From: Paraburkholderia flava
GTDB taxonomy: Bacteria; Pseudomonadota; Gammaproteobacteria; Burkholderiales; Burkholderiaceae
Direction of reading: 5' to 3'
DNA length: 64,000 nt
NCBI RefSeq assembly: GCF_004359985.1
Contig: NZ_SMRO01000002.1
Span: 744,001 to 808,000, forward strand
The notes below the pieces were generated by a model. The model had not been told where the DNA came from. It searched no databases and saw nothing but the letters and a program-made list of their open reading frames with translations. The translations under genes and the position numbers were made by a program. Below, one piece after another: positions 13,750 to 24,332 of this stretch (its first letter is position 1; each line of letters opens with the position of its first letter).

Positions 13750-16227
13750 CTAGCCTTTGTGCTGCTCCTCGTGACCACCACCTGAATGTTGTTCCTGATG
13801 CTGCGCGGGTTGTGAAGGACGCGGTTGCGGCCGTGGTTCAGGACGCGGCTGTTGCACCTGCTGCGGAGGATGAAACTCCTGGCGCGGCTGAGGTTGCGGC
13901 TGCGGATGAAATTCCGGTCTCGGTTGCTGCGCCGGTTGCGGGTGGAACTCCGGACGCGGTTGCTGTTGCACCGGCTGCGGACGAGGCTCCTGACGCGGCT
14001 GCTGCATCGGTTGAGGTTGCGGACGCGGTTGCGGTTCAGCCGGCCGCATCTCGGGCGCACGTGCTGCCTGTTGCTGCGGCTGTTCGCGCGGTGGCATGTG
14101 CTGCTGCTCGGCCGGCAGGTTGCGATTCGGCGCGGGCGGCTGCTCTGCGTGTACCGGATTGCCGGGTTGCGGTGCGTGCTGTTGTTGTTGAGCCTGAGCC
14201 TGCTGTGCCATCGGAGCATGCTGCTGCGTCCACGCAGGTTCGCGCGATGCTTCCGGTTGTCGCAGTTGTCCCTGCGCAGCAGGGTGCTCACCCGCATTAC
14301 CTTCCGGACCGTGCCCAGCGAATTGCGGAGGACGTGGCACGCCGTTGTTCGGTTGCGATTGCGGCTGCGGACGTTCGCCGCGAGCCTGTACTTCGGCAAC
14401 GGCAGGCGCATGACCCGGCACAGCACCCGGACGCGTCTCGTTCACCCCCGGCCGCTGACCGGCGACCTGCGGCCCACCCGGTACAGCTGCCCCAGGCGCT
14501 GCACCAGGCATCCGTCCCGGCATATGTGACTGCACGATCCGCACGTTCTGCGTCGGCACCCCTGCGATCCCATGCTGCTGCTGTGCTGTCGACCCGACGA
14601 AATGCGCCGGCACCGACGTACGCACGACCGGCTGACCCGCACCCGGCACCCGACCGCCGTTGCCCTGCGCGAAACGCTGCGCCAATTGATCGTGATAAGC
14701 AGGCGGGACACCCGGATTGCGCGTCGCGACGACGGCCCGCTGCGCCACAGCCGCAGGCGGTCGATAGTTCGCATTGCGCAGGCCCGAACCGAAGCTGCCG
14801 CGCACCGGCGCGATGCCGGGCCCCCCTGGATTGATCTGCGCGTTATGCCACTGATTCGGATTCACCTTCTGCGCGAAACGTCCCACCGGTTGCCCATGCA
14901 CGAACGCAGTCGCGGGCACCGCGGTCAATGCACCTGGCGCGCGATAGTTGATGTACGTGTTGTGGATGTTCGTGATGTTCGTCACGTTCACCGAGCGGTT
15001 GATGTTGTTGACGACCACCGTCCGGTTCACGCGATCGTAGTAATGCGGACTCCAGCCGCCCCAACGCGGATGCCACGCTTCGCCGGGACCGAGCGGGAAC
15101 CACGCGACGCCCGCTGCCGCAATCCCGCCGATCGCGAGACTCACGCCCCAGTTGAAGTGACTGTCGCCACCGACGAACGCAACGAGTGCCGGCGCATACA
15201 CCGGCGGCGCGCTCACGACGACCGGCCCCGGCACCCACGCCCACGAATCGTCGACGTAAGCCCAGCGGCCGTAGTGATACGGCGCGAAACCCCACGGCGC
15301 ATCGTCGACCCATGTCCAGCCCCACGGCGCCTGCCACACCCAGTGGCCGTCGTGATACGGCGCCCAGCCCGTCGGCACCGCATTCGGCACCCAGACTTCG
15401 CCGTACTGCGGGCTGCTGCGCCACGCGCCGTTCGCATCGAGATCTTCGTAGCCGGGGATGTCGCGCGACACGTAGCGTGCGGACACCGACCGATCTTCCG
15501 CGACGTCGCGTGATCCGGCCCATTGATCGAACGCATCGGGTGCGGGCACGCGGTTGTCGGCGAGCTGTTGCAGGTTGGTGCCGGCAAAACGGATCTGCTG
15601 GCCCGCCGCGATCGGTACCTGGCCGCCGTCGCCATAGACCGTCGCGTTGCCCGCACGTACGGTCACGGTCGTGCTGCTGCCGTCGGGCGCGACGTCGACG
15701 CGATAGTCGCCCGCGCCGTTGATGCCGAGCGCGACGTTCGGCGTATCGATCTCGTAGCTCGAGCCCGGCGGCAGTTCGCGCACGTGTGTCGACAGCGTGC
15801 CTTGCGTGACCTTCAATTGCGCGGATGAATCGTCGAGATTGAGAACGTCGAGGCTCGTCGATTCGCCGACGCGCACGGCCGTCGAACCGATGTGCAATTC
15901 GGAGCGCGCGCCGCGATCGTTCCACAACTGATCGCCGGTGGTGAGCGGACGGTTGATCTGCGCATACGACCAGTCGGTCGCACCGGCCGGCTCGGTCGTG
16001 ACCGCGCCGCTCGTGTAGTTGAGCCGCGCGACGCGGCCCGGCGGATCGACGTTCTGCTGCGCGCCGGCGGGTGCCGCATCGGGCGGCGGTGCCTCCTGTG
16101 CAAGAACCGGCTGCACGATCGATTGACCGGCGAGCGCGAGAACCGCGATGGCGAACAGCGTAGGGCGTATGACGCGGCGAAAATTCGACAGCGGCGCGTG
16201 GGTGCGATCAGGTGTGTGGTTGGGCAT
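13750..16227 (-). CDS. DUF6600/FecR-type envelope protein with Pro/Gln/His-rich tail
   Basis: This exported protein of about 825 residues has a signal peptide (residues 15-43, ending LAQE) and a FecR-like beta region (LNYTSGAVTTEPAGATDW, LHIGSTAVRVGESTSLDV). A Trp/Tyr-rich section follows (GHWVWQAPWGWTWVDDAPWG, WAYVDDSWAWVPGP), typical of DUF6600. The last 300 residues are low-complexity Pro/Gln/Arg/Glu/His sequence ending in a His/Glu-rich tail. The function is unknown; a surface or periplasmic scaffold is likely. GGAGAG precedes the ATG at 16227, which is better than upstream frames. The repetitive tail produces long false frames on the other strand. Confidence 0.85.
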   Translation of the reverse strand: MPNHTPDRTHAPLSNFRRVIRPTLFAIAVLALAGQSIVQPVLAQEAPPPDAAPAGAQQNVDPPGRVARLNYTSGAVTTEPAGATDWSYAQINRPLTTGDQLWNDRGARSELHIGSTAVRVGESTSLDVLNLDDSSAQLKVTQGTLSTHVRELPPGSSYEIDTPNVALGINGAGDYRVDVAPDGSSTTVTVRAGNATVYGDGGQVPIAAGQQIRFAGTNLQQLADNRVPAPDAFDQWAGSRDVAEDRSVSARYVSRDIPGYEDLDANGAWRSSPQYGEVWVPNAVPTGWAPYHDGHWVWQAPWGWTWVDDAPWGFAPYHYGRWAYVDDSWAWVPGPVVVSAPPVYAPALVAFVGGDSHFNWGVSLAIGGIAAAGVAWFPLGPGEAWHPRWGGWSPHYYDRVNRTVVVNNINRSVNVTNITNIHNTYINYRAPGALTAVPATAFVHGQPVGRFAQKVNPNQWHNAQINPGGPGIAPVRGSFGSGLRNANYRPPAAVAQRAVVATRNPGVPPAYHDQLAQRFAQGNGGRVPGAGQPVVRTSVPAHFVGSTAQQQHGIAGVPTQNVRIVQSHMPGRMPGAAPGAAVPGGPQVAGQRPGVNETRPGAVPGHAPAVAEVQARGERPQPQSQPNNGVPRPPQFAGHGPEGNAGEHPAAQGQLRQPEASREPAWTQQHAPMAQQAQAQQQQHAPQPGNPVHAEQPPAPNRNLPAEQQHMPPREQPQQQAARAPEMRPAEPQPRPQPQPMQQPRQEPRPQPVQQQPRPEFHPQPAQQPRPEFHPQPQPQPRQEFHPPQQVQQPRPEPRPQPRPSQPAQHQEQHSGGGHEEQHKG

Positions 16228-16408
16228 GGTGGCTCTCCATCCGACGCCGCGCGATGCGGCGCCGTGTGAAATCACTCTACCTTCGGCCCTTGTTTCCAAA
16301 CGCGCAGATTTGTAAGCCCTCGTGATGGGGCTGTAACAAAAATTGTCTGCGGAACGGGTTGTAAGTCAAACGCAGTGCGAATGCAGCATCGCCGTAATCG
16401 CGCTGGGA

Positions 16409-17122
16409 TCAACGCGCGAGAAACGCGTCGAACTGTCGTCGGCCGGCTGGTGTGATGCGCAGGATGCGCGGCTGCTCCGTGCGTTCGACCCAGCCGCGTG
16501 TCGACCACGTATCGAGCAGCGCCGCGCCGAGTGCGCCGCCCAGATGCGGACGTCGTTCGCTCCAGTCGGGACACGTGCATGCGAAGCGGCGTCGGCGGCT
16601 GCGCTGACCGTCGACGTCGATGCCCCAGCCGGCGAAATGCGCGGCGCCGTCGCGTGTCGCTTCGAGTGAATCGCCGTGCCGCTCGAGCAGGCCGTGTTCG
16701 ACCATCCGTTCGTACACGCAGACGGCGAGCTCGCCCGCCATGTGGTCGTAGCAGGTGCGCGCATAGCGCATCGCGACGGGCACGGTGCGTGCGGGACGCG
16801 GCACTGTGCGCTGCGGCGCGGTCGCCTCAGCGACGCTCGCGAGCGCTTCGATCGATGCGGCGATCTCCGGCGACGCGATCCGGAAATAGCGATGGCGTCC
16901 CCGCACTTCGAGCGCGAGCAGGCCGCCGTCGGTGAGGCGCGCGAGATGCGCGCTTGCCGCCGACGGCGAAAGCCCAGCGATCAGCGTGAGTTCACCGGCG
17001 GGGCGCGCGCTGCCGTCCATCAGCGCCCACAGCATCGCCGCTCGGCCCGGGTCGGCCAGCAGTGCGCCGAGCCGGCTGAGGCCCGGAAAATGGCTGTGAC
17101 TGTCGTTGACGGCGGTCGACAT
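16409..17122 (-). CDS. ArsR-family winged-helix regulator
   Basis: This 237-residue regulator has an N-terminal ArsR-like winged helix (LGALLADPGRAAMLWALMDG, then SPSAASAHLARLTDGGLLAL). A longer C-terminal part carries CTCPDWSERRPHLGGALGAAL, typical of the larger ArsR proteins in Burkholderiales. AAGGAG lies 6 bases before the ATG at 17122. It has no metal-binding ELCVC motif, so it is not an arsenic sensor. Cys and His residues in the C-terminal part could sense redox or a ligand. No target is evident. Confidence 0.85.
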   Translation of the reverse strand: MSTAVNDSHSHFPGLSRLGALLADPGRAAMLWALMDGSARPAGELTLIAGLSPSAASAHLARLTDGGLLALEVRGRHRYFRIASPEIAASIEALASVAEATAPQRTVPRPARTVPVAMRYARTCYDHMAGELAVCVYERMVEHGLLERHGDSLEATRDGAAHFAGWGIDVDGQRSRRRRFACTCPDWSERRPHLGGALGAALLDTWSTRGWVERTEQPRILRITPAGRRQFDAFLAR

Positions 17123-17322
17123 GGAGGTCTCCTTGAACATGAACCTGAGCTTGAACATGAGCAGCGCAGGTCGCGCTGCCGATGCCTTCACTTTAACCGC
17201 GTGCGGCACGCGATGTTTCAGCGTCGTCTGAAGTATCGGTTGCGCACCGTTCTGCGTTGCCCGGTGGCACCAGGCTAGAATCGTTTTCGATCCCGCTGAA
17301 AACTTTCCACCGAACCCCCGCC

Positions 17323-17463
17323 ATGAAACTGCTCGTTGCCCTTGCCGCTGTCCTGTTGCTGTGCGCTGCGTGCGCGCAGGGTGGGGGCGCATCGTCGGGA
17401 GCGGGCGGCGGCAGCCTCACGATGTACGGCACGATCGACGAAGGCATCTCGGTCCGTAAATAG
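17323..17463 (+). CDS. Small putative lipoprotein
   Basis: This 46-residue protein has an N-terminal export signal with a cysteine pair (VLLLCAACAQ) that could act as a lipobox. A short Gly/Ser linker and a conserved-looking end (SLTMYGTIDEGISVRK) follow. Such tiny lipoproteins are common in Paraburkholderia. The function is unknown. The ATG at 17323 lacks a strong ribosome site. Confidence 0.6.
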   Translation: MKLLVALAAVLLLCAACAQGGGASSGAGGGSLTMYGTIDEGISVRK

Positions 17464-17633
17464 CCGTTCGTTCGCCATGACCTCCCGCTGGCGGAAATTG
17501 ATGCATCATTGACCTCTCTGCCAGCGTCGTTCGCGCGACGATGGCAGATGCCCATCCGCTTCGAGGTCTGCCGATGTCTTATCTTTGTTCGTTGCCGCGC
17601 CATTCGCGGACCGCGCCGCTGCGGAGCCGATAG

Positions 17634-18740
17634 ATGCGCAACACGCCCGCTTCCACTGCTGCCGCGCAAACTGCGCAAACCCGAAAACGCACCCGCAAGA
17701 TTCCCGACGAACCCGTGACGCCCGTCGTGCGCCACATCGTCTTCGCGGTCGCCCCCGATCTCGTGCTGCTCGACGCATGCGGTCCGCTCGAGGCATTCTG
17801 GCGCGCCGAACTCGCGGTCGCAGGCGAACGCCTCGCAGGCGACACTGCGCCGACTGCGTATCGTCTGACCGTCGCATCGCTCGAAGGCGGCGTGCTGCAG
17901 ACGTTTCCAGGACTGCCGATCGTCACGCAGCGGCTCGACTCGCTCGACAACGAGCCCATCGATACGTTGATCGTCCCCGGCGTGCCGATCAGCGCAGGCT
18001 GCGAGCTGCAGCCCGCACTCACGGCGTGGATCGCGCGACATGCACCGCACGTGCGGCGCGTGTGCTCGGTCTGCACCGGCGCGTTCTATCTCGCCGACGC
18101 AGGGCTGCTCGACGGCCTGCGCGCGACGACGCATTGGCGTTCCGCCGCGCTGCTCGCGCAGCGCTATCCGCGCGTGAACGTCGATGCCGCGCCGATCTTC
18201 GTGCGCGAGACCATCGATGCCGACGCGGGCCGCAGCGTGTGGACATCGGCAGGCGTGACGGCGGGCATCGATCTCGCGCTTGCGTTGATCGAAGAAGATC
18301 TCGGCCACGCGATCGCGATGCACGCCGCGCGCCGGCTGGTCGTGTTCATGAAGCGGCCGGGTGGCCAGGCGCAGTTCAGCGCGGCATTGACTGCGCAGTC
18401 CTCGGCGGGCGGTGCGTTCGATGGGTTGCATGGCTGGATGGCGGGCAATCTGCGTCACGACCTGTCGGTCGAGCGGCTTGCCGAACGCGCACGGATGAGC
18501 CCGCGCACGTTTGCCCGACGCTACGTCGAAGCGGTGGGTCGCACGCCTGCGCGGACCGTGTCCGCGTTGCGGCTCGAAGCGGCATCGCGCGCACTTGCCG
18601 AATCGCGTCGACCGTTGAAGCGGATCGCACTCGAATGCGGATTCGGCAGCGAACAGAATCTGCGTCGCGCGTTCGTGCGTGGCTTCGGCGTGCTGCCACT
18701 CGATTACCGCGCGCGTTTCGAATCGACGCAGCGCGTGTGA
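17634..18740 (+). CDS. GlxA-family transcriptional regulator (DJ-1/PfpI + AraC)
   Basis: This regulator of 368 residues has an N-terminal DJ-1/PfpI-like sensor domain (residues 28-215; VCSVCTGAFYLADAGLLDG holds the elbow cysteine). A C-terminal AraC DNA-binding domain with two HTH motifs follows (LSVERLAERARMSPRTFARR and LKRIALECGFGSEQNLRRAF). Relatives control catabolism of quaternary amines and amino acids, but the target here is not visible. GGAGCC precedes the start. Confidence 0.9.
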   Translation: MRNTPASTAAAQTAQTRKRTRKIPDEPVTPVVRHIVFAVAPDLVLLDACGPLEAFWRAELAVAGERLAGDTAPTAYRLTVASLEGGVLQTFPGLPIVTQRLDSLDNEPIDTLIVPGVPISAGCELQPALTAWIARHAPHVRRVCSVCTGAFYLADAGLLDGLRATTHWRSAALLAQRYPRVNVDAAPIFVRETIDADAGRSVWTSAGVTAGIDLALALIEEDLGHAIAMHAARRLVVFMKRPGGQAQFSAALTAQSSAGGAFDGLHGWMAGNLRHDLSVERLAERARMSPRTFARRYVEAVGRTPARTVSALRLEAASRALAESRRPLKRIALECGFGSEQNLRRAFVRGFGVLPLDYRARFESTQRV

Positions 18741-18837
18741 TACAGGTGTTTCCTCAACGCGATACCGTTCGGACCCCCACCGTTTAATGGGCCTCGTATA
18801 ATCGGCTCCTTTCTACGTCTGCCCGACCGGAGTTCCC

Positions 18838-19341
18838 ATGAGTACCCCCGCAGCGCCGCTCGACCGATCCGAGACCACGTTCCGTTTTCTGGCCGAGCCG
18901 ACCTCGGTCAACTTCGGCGGCAAAGTGCACGGCGGTGCGCTGATGAAGTGGATCGACGAAACCGCGTATGCGTGCGCGGCCGTCTGGTCCGGCCGTTATT
19001 GCGTGACGGTGAGCGTCGGCAACATCCGTTTTCGGCGGCCGATTCTCGTCGGCAATCTGGTGGAGCTGCGTGCGCGCGTCGTGTCGACGGGGCGTACCAG
19101 CATGCACATCCACGTATCCGTACAGGCCGGCGATCCGAAGGGCGGCGAACTGATGCAGACCACCGACTGTCTCGTCGTGATGGTGGCGGTGAACGAGAAC
19201 GGTCATCCGGTGCCGGTGCCGTCGTACGTGCCGGAAACCGATGAACAGCATCGGCTCGCGAAGTACGCGATGGACGTGAAGGATGCGCTCGACGCGATCG
19301 TCGAACTGAAGCCCGAGGAAGTCGCTCAGGGAAAGGTGTAG
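18838..19341 (+). CDS. Acyl-CoA thioesterase (hot-dog fold)
   Basis: This 167-residue hot-dog protein hydrolyses acyl-CoA to free acid and CoA, as in the YciA/BFIT group. The pattern NFGGKVHGGALMKWIDETAY (residues 23-42) contains the usual active-site region, and FRRPILVGNLVELRARV follows. It is a single gene with its own hairpin after the stop, facing fumC. Confidence 0.88.
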   Translation: MSTPAAPLDRSETTFRFLAEPTSVNFGGKVHGGALMKWIDETAYACAAVWSGRYCVTVSVGNIRFRRPILVGNLVELRARVVSTGRTSMHIHVSVQAGDPKGGELMQTTDCLVVMVAVNENGHPVPVPSYVPETDEQHRLAKYAMDVKDALDAIVELKPEEVAQGKV

Positions 19342-19351
19342 AGGTAGAAAT

Positions 19352-19384
19352 GCCGCCGCACCTGTCGAAAACAGATGCGGCGGC
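19352..19384. terminator. Hairpin between converging thioesterase and fumC
   Basis: GCCGCCGCA (19352-19360) pairs with TGCGGCGGC (19376-19384), with an inner CTGT/ACAG stem. It is symmetric and lies between two stop codons, so it likely ends transcription on both strands, although the T-tract is weak. Confidence 0.7.
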
Positions 19385-19394
19385 GTAGCTTTCG

Positions 19395-20795
19395 TCAGAC
19401 CTTGACGTTGCCGACCATGTCGGCCGGCTTCACCCATTCGTCGAACTGCTGTTCCGTCACGTGGCCGAGCGCGAGCGCGGCGGCCTTCAGCGTCGTGCCT
19501 TCCTTGTGCGCCTTCTTCGCGATCGCCGCGGCCTTGTCGTAGCCGATGTGCGGATTCAACGCGGTGACGAGCATCAGCGATTCGTTGAGCAGCGTATCGA
19601 TGCGATCGTGATTCGGCTCGATGCCCACTGCGCAGTTGTCGTTGAAGCTGTGCGCGCCGTCGGCGAGCAGGCGAATCGACTGCAGCACGTTGTGCGCGAT
19701 CATCGGACGAAACACGTTCAGTTCGAAGTTGCCGCTCGCGCCGCCGATATTCACCGCGACGTCGTTGCCGAACACCTGCGCGCACAGCATCGTCACGGCT
19801 TCTGACTGCGTCGGGTTGACCTTGCCCGGCATGATCGAGCTACCCGGCTCGTTTTCGGGAATCGACAGTTCGCCGAGACCGCAACGCGGACCGCTCGCGA
19901 GCCAGCGGATGTCGTTCGCGATCTTGTTCAGACTTGCCGCGACGGTTTTCAGCGCACCGTGCGCGAACACCAGTGCGTCGGCGGCGGCCATCACTTCGAA
20001 CTTGTTCGGTGCAGTGACGAACGGCACGCCGGTGAGCCTGGCGATTGCGCCCGCGACTTCCGCCGCGAACTTCGGATGCGCATTCAGCCCGGTGCCGACC
20101 GCCGTGCCGCCCTGCGCGAGTTCATACAGATGCGGCAGCGTCGATTCGACGTGACGGATGCCCTGATCCAGCTGTGCGACGTAGCCGGAAAACTCCTGAC
20201 CGAGCGTGAGCGGCGTGGCGTCCTGCAAGTGCGTGCGGCCGATCTTCACGATGTCGGCGAACGCTTTCGCCTTGCCGTCGAGCGTGCCGCGCAACGTCTT
20301 CAACGCGGGCAGCAGATGCTTGACGATGCCCGTCGCGGCGGCGACGTGCATCGCGGTCGGGAACACATCGTTCGACGACTGGCCGCGATTCACATCGTCG
20401 TTCGGATGCACCTTGCGCGCTTCGCCGCGCTCGCCGCCGAGCAGTTCGCTCGCGCGGTTTGCGATCACCTCGTTGAGGTTCATGTTGGTCTGCGTGCCGG
20501 AGCCCGTCTGCCACACGGCGAGCGGGAATTCGTCCGGATGTTTGCCCGCGATGATCTCGTCGGCGGCCTGGACGATCGCTTTCGCTTTCTGTTCGTCGAG
20601 CACGCCGAGCCCGAGATTCACCTCGGCGGCCGCGCGCTTGATCACCGCGAGCGCGGTGATCAGTTCCGGCGACTGCTTCTCCGACGAGATGCGGAAATTC
20701 TGCAGCGAGCGCTGCGTCTGCGCGCCCCACAGGCGAGCGTTCGGCACGGCGATCTCGCCGAACGTGTCGCGCTCCATTCGTACGTCTTCGGTCAT
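19395..20795 (-). CDS. fumC: Class II fumarate hydratase
   Basis: This iron-free fumarase interconverts fumarate and malate in the TCA cycle. The 466 residues match the family length. It carries [10 protein letters not shown], the active-site HPNDDVN region, and the superfamily signature [11 protein letters not shown] near residue 320. The ATG at 20795 has GGAG upstream; the frame extends to 20846 but without a ribosome site. Confidence 0.97.
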   Translation of the reverse strand: MTEDVRMERDTFGEIAVPNARLWGAQTQRSLQNFRISSEKQSPELITALAVIKRAAAEVNLGLGVLDEQKAKAIVQAADEIIAGKHPDEFPLAVWQTGSGTQTNMNLNEVIANRASELLGGERGEARKVHPNDDVNRGQSSNDVFPTAMHVAAATGIVKHLLPALKTLRGTLDGKAKAFADIVKIGRTHLQDATPLTLGQEFSGYVAQLDQGIRHVESTLPHLYELAQGGTAVGTGLNAHPKFAAEVAGAIARLTGVPFVTAPNKFEVMAAADALVFAHGALKTVAASLNKIANDIRWLASGPRCGLGELSIPENEPGSSIMPGKVNPTQSEAVTMLCAQVFGNDVAVNIGGASGNFELNVFRPMIAHNVLQSIRLLADGAHSFNDNCAVGIEPNHDRIDTLLNESLMLVTALNPHIGYDKAAAIAKKAHKEGTTLKAAALALGHVTEQQFDEWVKPADMVGNVKV

Positions 20796-20850
20796 GGTCT
20801 TACTCCGTTTGATGGGTGGAATCGCGGCGTGCGCGCACAGGCGCACGTCG

Positions 20851-22506
20851 TCAAAGTTCGTCGTCGACAGGTAGCAGCAAGAATATCCCGGTCATCAGAT
20901 TTCTGTAGAAACCCGCTTGCGGATCGAGGTTATAGGTGCGCGTCTTGCCGTCTTCCTGATCGGTCCAGATGAGCGGCGACGTCGTCGCGCCGACGGCTTT
21001 CAGCCTGGCGAGTTCGTCGGGCGTCGCGAGCGTGACGTGGTAGCTGATGTCGGGCTGCGTCGCGCGATCGAACACGTCGACGACCTGCTGCGCGAGCGCT
21101 TCGCTGTGGATCACGAGTGCGAGTTCGGTGTTCAGATGCGCGGAACGCGGATCGAGATTCATCGAGCCGATTACCAGAATTTTGCGGTCGATCACGTACG
21201 CTTTCGCGTGCAGGCTCGCCTTCGACTTCGAGCCGGTCAGCCCCATGCTTTCGCGTTCGCTGGCCGGCCTGAATTCGTACAGCTCGACGCCTTCGCGCAG
21301 CAGCGGCACACGATACGGACTGTAGCCGGCCTGCACCGCGACCGCGTCGGTGGCGGCGAGCGAATTCGTCAGGATCGCGACGCGCACGCCGCGCTTCGTC
21401 AGCACGCCGAGCGCAGCGACGCCCGCATCGTGCGGCACGAAATACGGCGAAAACACGAGGAATTCCTTCTGTGCGTCGTGCGTCAGTTCGATCAGACGCT
21501 GCATCGGCGGACTGACGTAATCGTCGGTGGGCTTGATGATCTTGTCCGGCGTATCGGCCTTGAATTCAGCCGGCGCCCAGATGAGTCCCAACGTGTTGTT
21601 CGCGATCTGCGACGCAAGCGGCGTCGCGTTCAACGGCTTCGCGTTGTACGGGTCGGCGTTCTTGCGCCAGTGCTCGCGCAGCTCGTTGCGCATCGCGTCG
21701 AGGTCCTGCGGATCGAACTTCTGTTTGTTCAATGCGCGCAGCGGGTACGAACTGCTGCTCGACCAGAACTGGTCGAAGCTCGCGGAGATGTCCTGCGTAA
21801 TCGGGCCTGCCGCGAGCACGTCGAGATCGCGGAACTGCAACGTTGGGCTCGCGCTGAAATATTCATCGCCGAGATTGCGGCCACCGACGATCGACACCTG
21901 GTTGTCCGCGATCATCGCCTTGTTGTGCATCCGGCGCGTGAAGCCATCGATTTTTGTGAGCAGGTTCGTCGTACGTTCGAACACGCTGCGATGGGTTGTG
22001 CCGAACGGATTGAAGACGCGGATCTCGATGTTGTCGTGCGAGTTCAGCCCGGCCATCACGCGATCGATGTCCTTGAAGTTCAGATCGTCGACCAGCATCC
22101 GCACGCGCACGCCGTGATCGGCTGCATAGAGCGCGGCGGCGAGCAGCAGCTTGCCGGTCGTGTCCTCGTTCGCGATGTAGTACTGCATGTCGAGCGTCTT
22201 CGTCGCCGAGCGGGCGAGCGCGATGCGCATCTGCAGCGCTTCGGTGCCGTTCGACAGCACGCGGAAACCCGATTGCCCCGGATGCGCGCGCTCGGGTCCG
22301 GCGAGCGCGTTGGCGAGCGGTGTCGGTGTGGTGGGCGATAGCGCGTGGGTTTCGGTGCGGTGGAGGTCAGTGGCGGGCGGGCGCGTCGCGCACGCGCCGA
22401 GCCATAGCGTTGCCGCGCACAGCAGCGCGACGCGAACCGTCGCGGCGAAGCGGCGCGGCTTGCGCGTGGTGGGCTGCGTCTGAAGACAGGTCGAATACGC
22501 CGGCAC
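20851..22506 (-). CDS. Phospholipase D-family lipoprotein (cardiolipin synthase-like)
   Basis: This 551-residue protein has two HKD motifs ([18 protein letters not shown] and [18 protein letters not shown]), the mark of the phospholipase D superfamily. It resembles ClsC-type enzymes that make cardiolipin from two phospholipids. A lipobox (LWLGAC) near residue 37 indicates membrane anchoring. The start is a GTG at 22506. It runs in the same direction as fumC with a 55-base gap, but a functional link is unlikely. Confidence 0.88.
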   Translation of the reverse strand: MPAYSTCLQTQPTTRKPRRFAATVRVALLCAATLWLGACATRPPATDLHRTETHALSPTTPTPLANALAGPERAHPGQSGFRVLSNGTEALQMRIALARSATKTLDMQYYIANEDTTGKLLLAAALYAADHGVRVRMLVDDLNFKDIDRVMAGLNSHDNIEIRVFNPFGTTHRSVFERTTNLLTKIDGFTRRMHNKAMIADNQVSIVGGRNLGDEYFSASPTLQFRDLDVLAAGPITQDISASFDQFWSSSSSYPLRALNKQKFDPQDLDAMRNELREHWRKNADPYNAKPLNATPLASQIANNTLGLIWAPAEFKADTPDKIIKPTDDYVSPPMQRLIELTHDAQKEFLVFSPYFVPHDAGVAALGVLTKRGVRVAILTNSLAATDAVAVQAGYSPYRVPLLREGVELYEFRPASERESMGLTGSKSKASLHAKAYVIDRKILVIGSMNLDPRSAHLNTELALVIHSEALAQQVVDVFDRATQPDISYHVTLATPDELARLKAVGATTSPLIWTDQEDGKTRTYNLDPQAGFYRNLMTGIFLLLPVDDEL

Positions 22507-22995
22507 GCTGCGTCCTCCGCTTGGATCGACTTTGGGTGTATTGGCAGCGTGCGGCGTTAGCCATACGGTGCATCAGAGATTCTAATGGGGAATGCGGGGG
22601 AGGGGCGGCGAAGGCGGCTTTGGGGGGCACGCGGGTGGGGTGGTGCCGGCGATCATGTTGGTGGCACAGCGGCCGTATTCGCTGGAGCCCAGCGCAACGG
22701 ATAGCGCGCAGCGCCGGGCGTGTCGACGATCGCGTTCTGTGCGGTTGCATTATCGGCATGCGACGTGCTGCGCGCCTTCATGCCGGGCATGTGTGACGTG
22801 TACCTGTAGGCCCACAGTGCCCGATCACATCGTTGGTCATGCCACGCCATGTACCACGCGTCGTGAGGCCGGGCACATGCGATGCTGATTGTGAGCCGCA
22901 AGAATCGCCGACGCGTACCCGATCGATCGCATCGTCGAAGCGATCGATCGTGCAACGCGAGACCGGGATGAGGCGCGGGCTACGCCGCACCCCGA
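22507..22995. other. 489-base gap without a supported gene
   Basis: The left part should hold the promoter of the phospholipase gene. Frames exist on both strands, but none has a good start and ribosome site or resembles a protein I know. A GATCGATCG-rich stretch lies at 22919-22952. I see no RNA gene, repeat array or clear terminator. Confidence 0.5.
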
Positions 22996-23961
22996 TCAAC
23001 CGCGCCCAGCGTCCAGCGACTGCGCACCAGCCTGCGCCGAATGCGTCGAACCCTTCGCAGGTCGACCGGCCCAGTAACCCGCGAGCACCGAGCCCGACAG
23101 GTTGTGCCACACCGAGAACAACGCGCCGGGCAGCGCGGCGATCGGCGTGAAGTACAGCTTGCCGAGCGTCGCGGCGAGTCCCGAGTTCTGCATGCCGACC
23201 TCGATCGCGAGCGTGCGGCACACGGCTTCGTCGAAGCCGAGCAGGCGACCGCCCCAGTAGCCGCCGAGCAGCCCGATGCCGTTGTGCAGGACGACGCCCA
23301 GCATCACGACGAGCCCGACCGACGCGATGCTCTTCTGCGTGCCGCCGACAACAGCCGCGATGATCAGCAGGATCGCGACCATCGACACGAGCGGCAGCGC
23401 CGGTTCGATCGCGCGCACGACGCGGTTGAACAGATGATTGATCGCGAGGCCGACCGCGATCGGTACCGCGACGATCTGCAGGATGCTGAGCAGCATGCCG
23501 CGCACGTCGACGACGATCGATGCATCGACGTACAGACGCGTGAGCAACGGCGTCGCGAACACGCCGACGAGCGTCGACAGCGCGCTGATCGTCACCGACA
23601 ACGCGACGTCGCCGCGCGCGAGATAGATCATCACGTTGGACGCCGTGCCGCTCGCGACGCTGCCGACGAGCACCATGCCGGCGGTGAGATCCGGCGGCAT
23701 CCGCAGTGCCTTGGCGATCGCCCACGCGGCGAGCGGCATCACGAGGTAGTGCAGCACGATGCCGGCGACGACCGGCGCGGGTCGTGTGAACACGCGCTGA
23801 AAATCGGCAACGGACAGCGTGACGCCCATCGACAGCATGATGATCGTGAGTAGGGTCGTCACGTGCGGCGCAATCGGGGCAACCGAAGCAGGCGAGAAGT
23901 ACGCGGCGAGCGACGCGAGCACGGCCCACAACGGAAAGAGACGGGTAACGCGGGCAAGCAT
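22996..23961 (-). CDS. Bile acid:sodium symporter-family transporter
   Basis: This 321-residue inner-membrane protein has about ten hydrophobic segments. It fits the BASS family, which moves organic anions such as pantoate-type or sulfonated compounds with Na+. Signatures are [15 protein letters not shown] near residue 45, [24 protein letters not shown] near 115, and [18 protein letters not shown] near 255. The substrate is unknown. AAGGACC precedes the ATG at 23961. Confidence 0.9.
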   Translation of the reverse strand: MLARVTRLFPLWAVLASLAAYFSPASVAPIAPHVTTLLTIIMLSMGVTLSVADFQRVFTRPAPVVAGIVLHYLVMPLAAWAIAKALRMPPDLTAGMVLVGSVASGTASNVMIYLARGDVALSVTISALSTLVGVFATPLLTRLYVDASIVVDVRGMLLSILQIVAVPIAVGLAINHLFNRVVRAIEPALPLVSMVAILLIIAAVVGGTQKSIASVGLVVMLGVVLHNGIGLLGGYWGGRLLGFDEAVCRTLAIEVGMQNSGLAATLGKLYFTPIAALPGALFSVWHNLSGSVLAGYWAGRPAKGSTHSAQAGAQSLDAGRG

Positions 23962-24332
23962 GACAGGTGGTCCTTGGTTTTGTTTTCTGTTCGAAGGTGA
24001 CCGGAAGGTGTTCCAGCGAGTAAGTGCAGCGTCGATCGACGAGCGGCAGACAACGCACGCCCTCATGAGGCGCACGACATGCGACGCGCATTTTACCGTC
24101 CGCGCGATATCGCACACGCGCGACGAGGTGCATGAGCGTGGAGGCAATCTATCGAGAGGATGCGGAGGAGGACGAATCAGTGCGCACCGCAAACGACCGC
24201 AGAACGCTTCGCGCAAAAAGAAACCCGCGCAGTGCGCGGGCTAAAACCCTGTCAGAGGAGTGTCAATTAAGACGGCTTCATCGTAGCGTGACCGTCTGCG
24301 TCGACCAACCAACATTGCGTGCTTTGCTTAGC
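23962..24332. other. 371-base gap: symporter promoter region and MATE terminator
   Basis: The left part is the leader of the symporter gene. A terminator for the MATE gene lies at 24212-24242. No gene with a credible start is seen. Confidence 0.6.
24212..24242 (-). terminator. Terminator of the MATE gene
   Basis: Read on the minus strand, GCCCGCG pairs with CGCGGG, followed by TTTCTTTTT. It lies about 90 bases after the MATE stop. Confidence 0.8.

Noticed and set aside
13734..15925. Several long frames opposite and within the DUF6600 gene
   Set aside because: They consist of Arg/Ala/Pro-rich low-complexity residues caused by the repetitive Pro/Gln-coding DNA. None has a ribosome site or family signature.
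16409..17122. ArsR regulator as the controller of the arsenic genes
   Set aside because: It lies outside the island, lacks the metal-binding cysteine motif of arsenic-responsive ArsR proteins and has core codon use.
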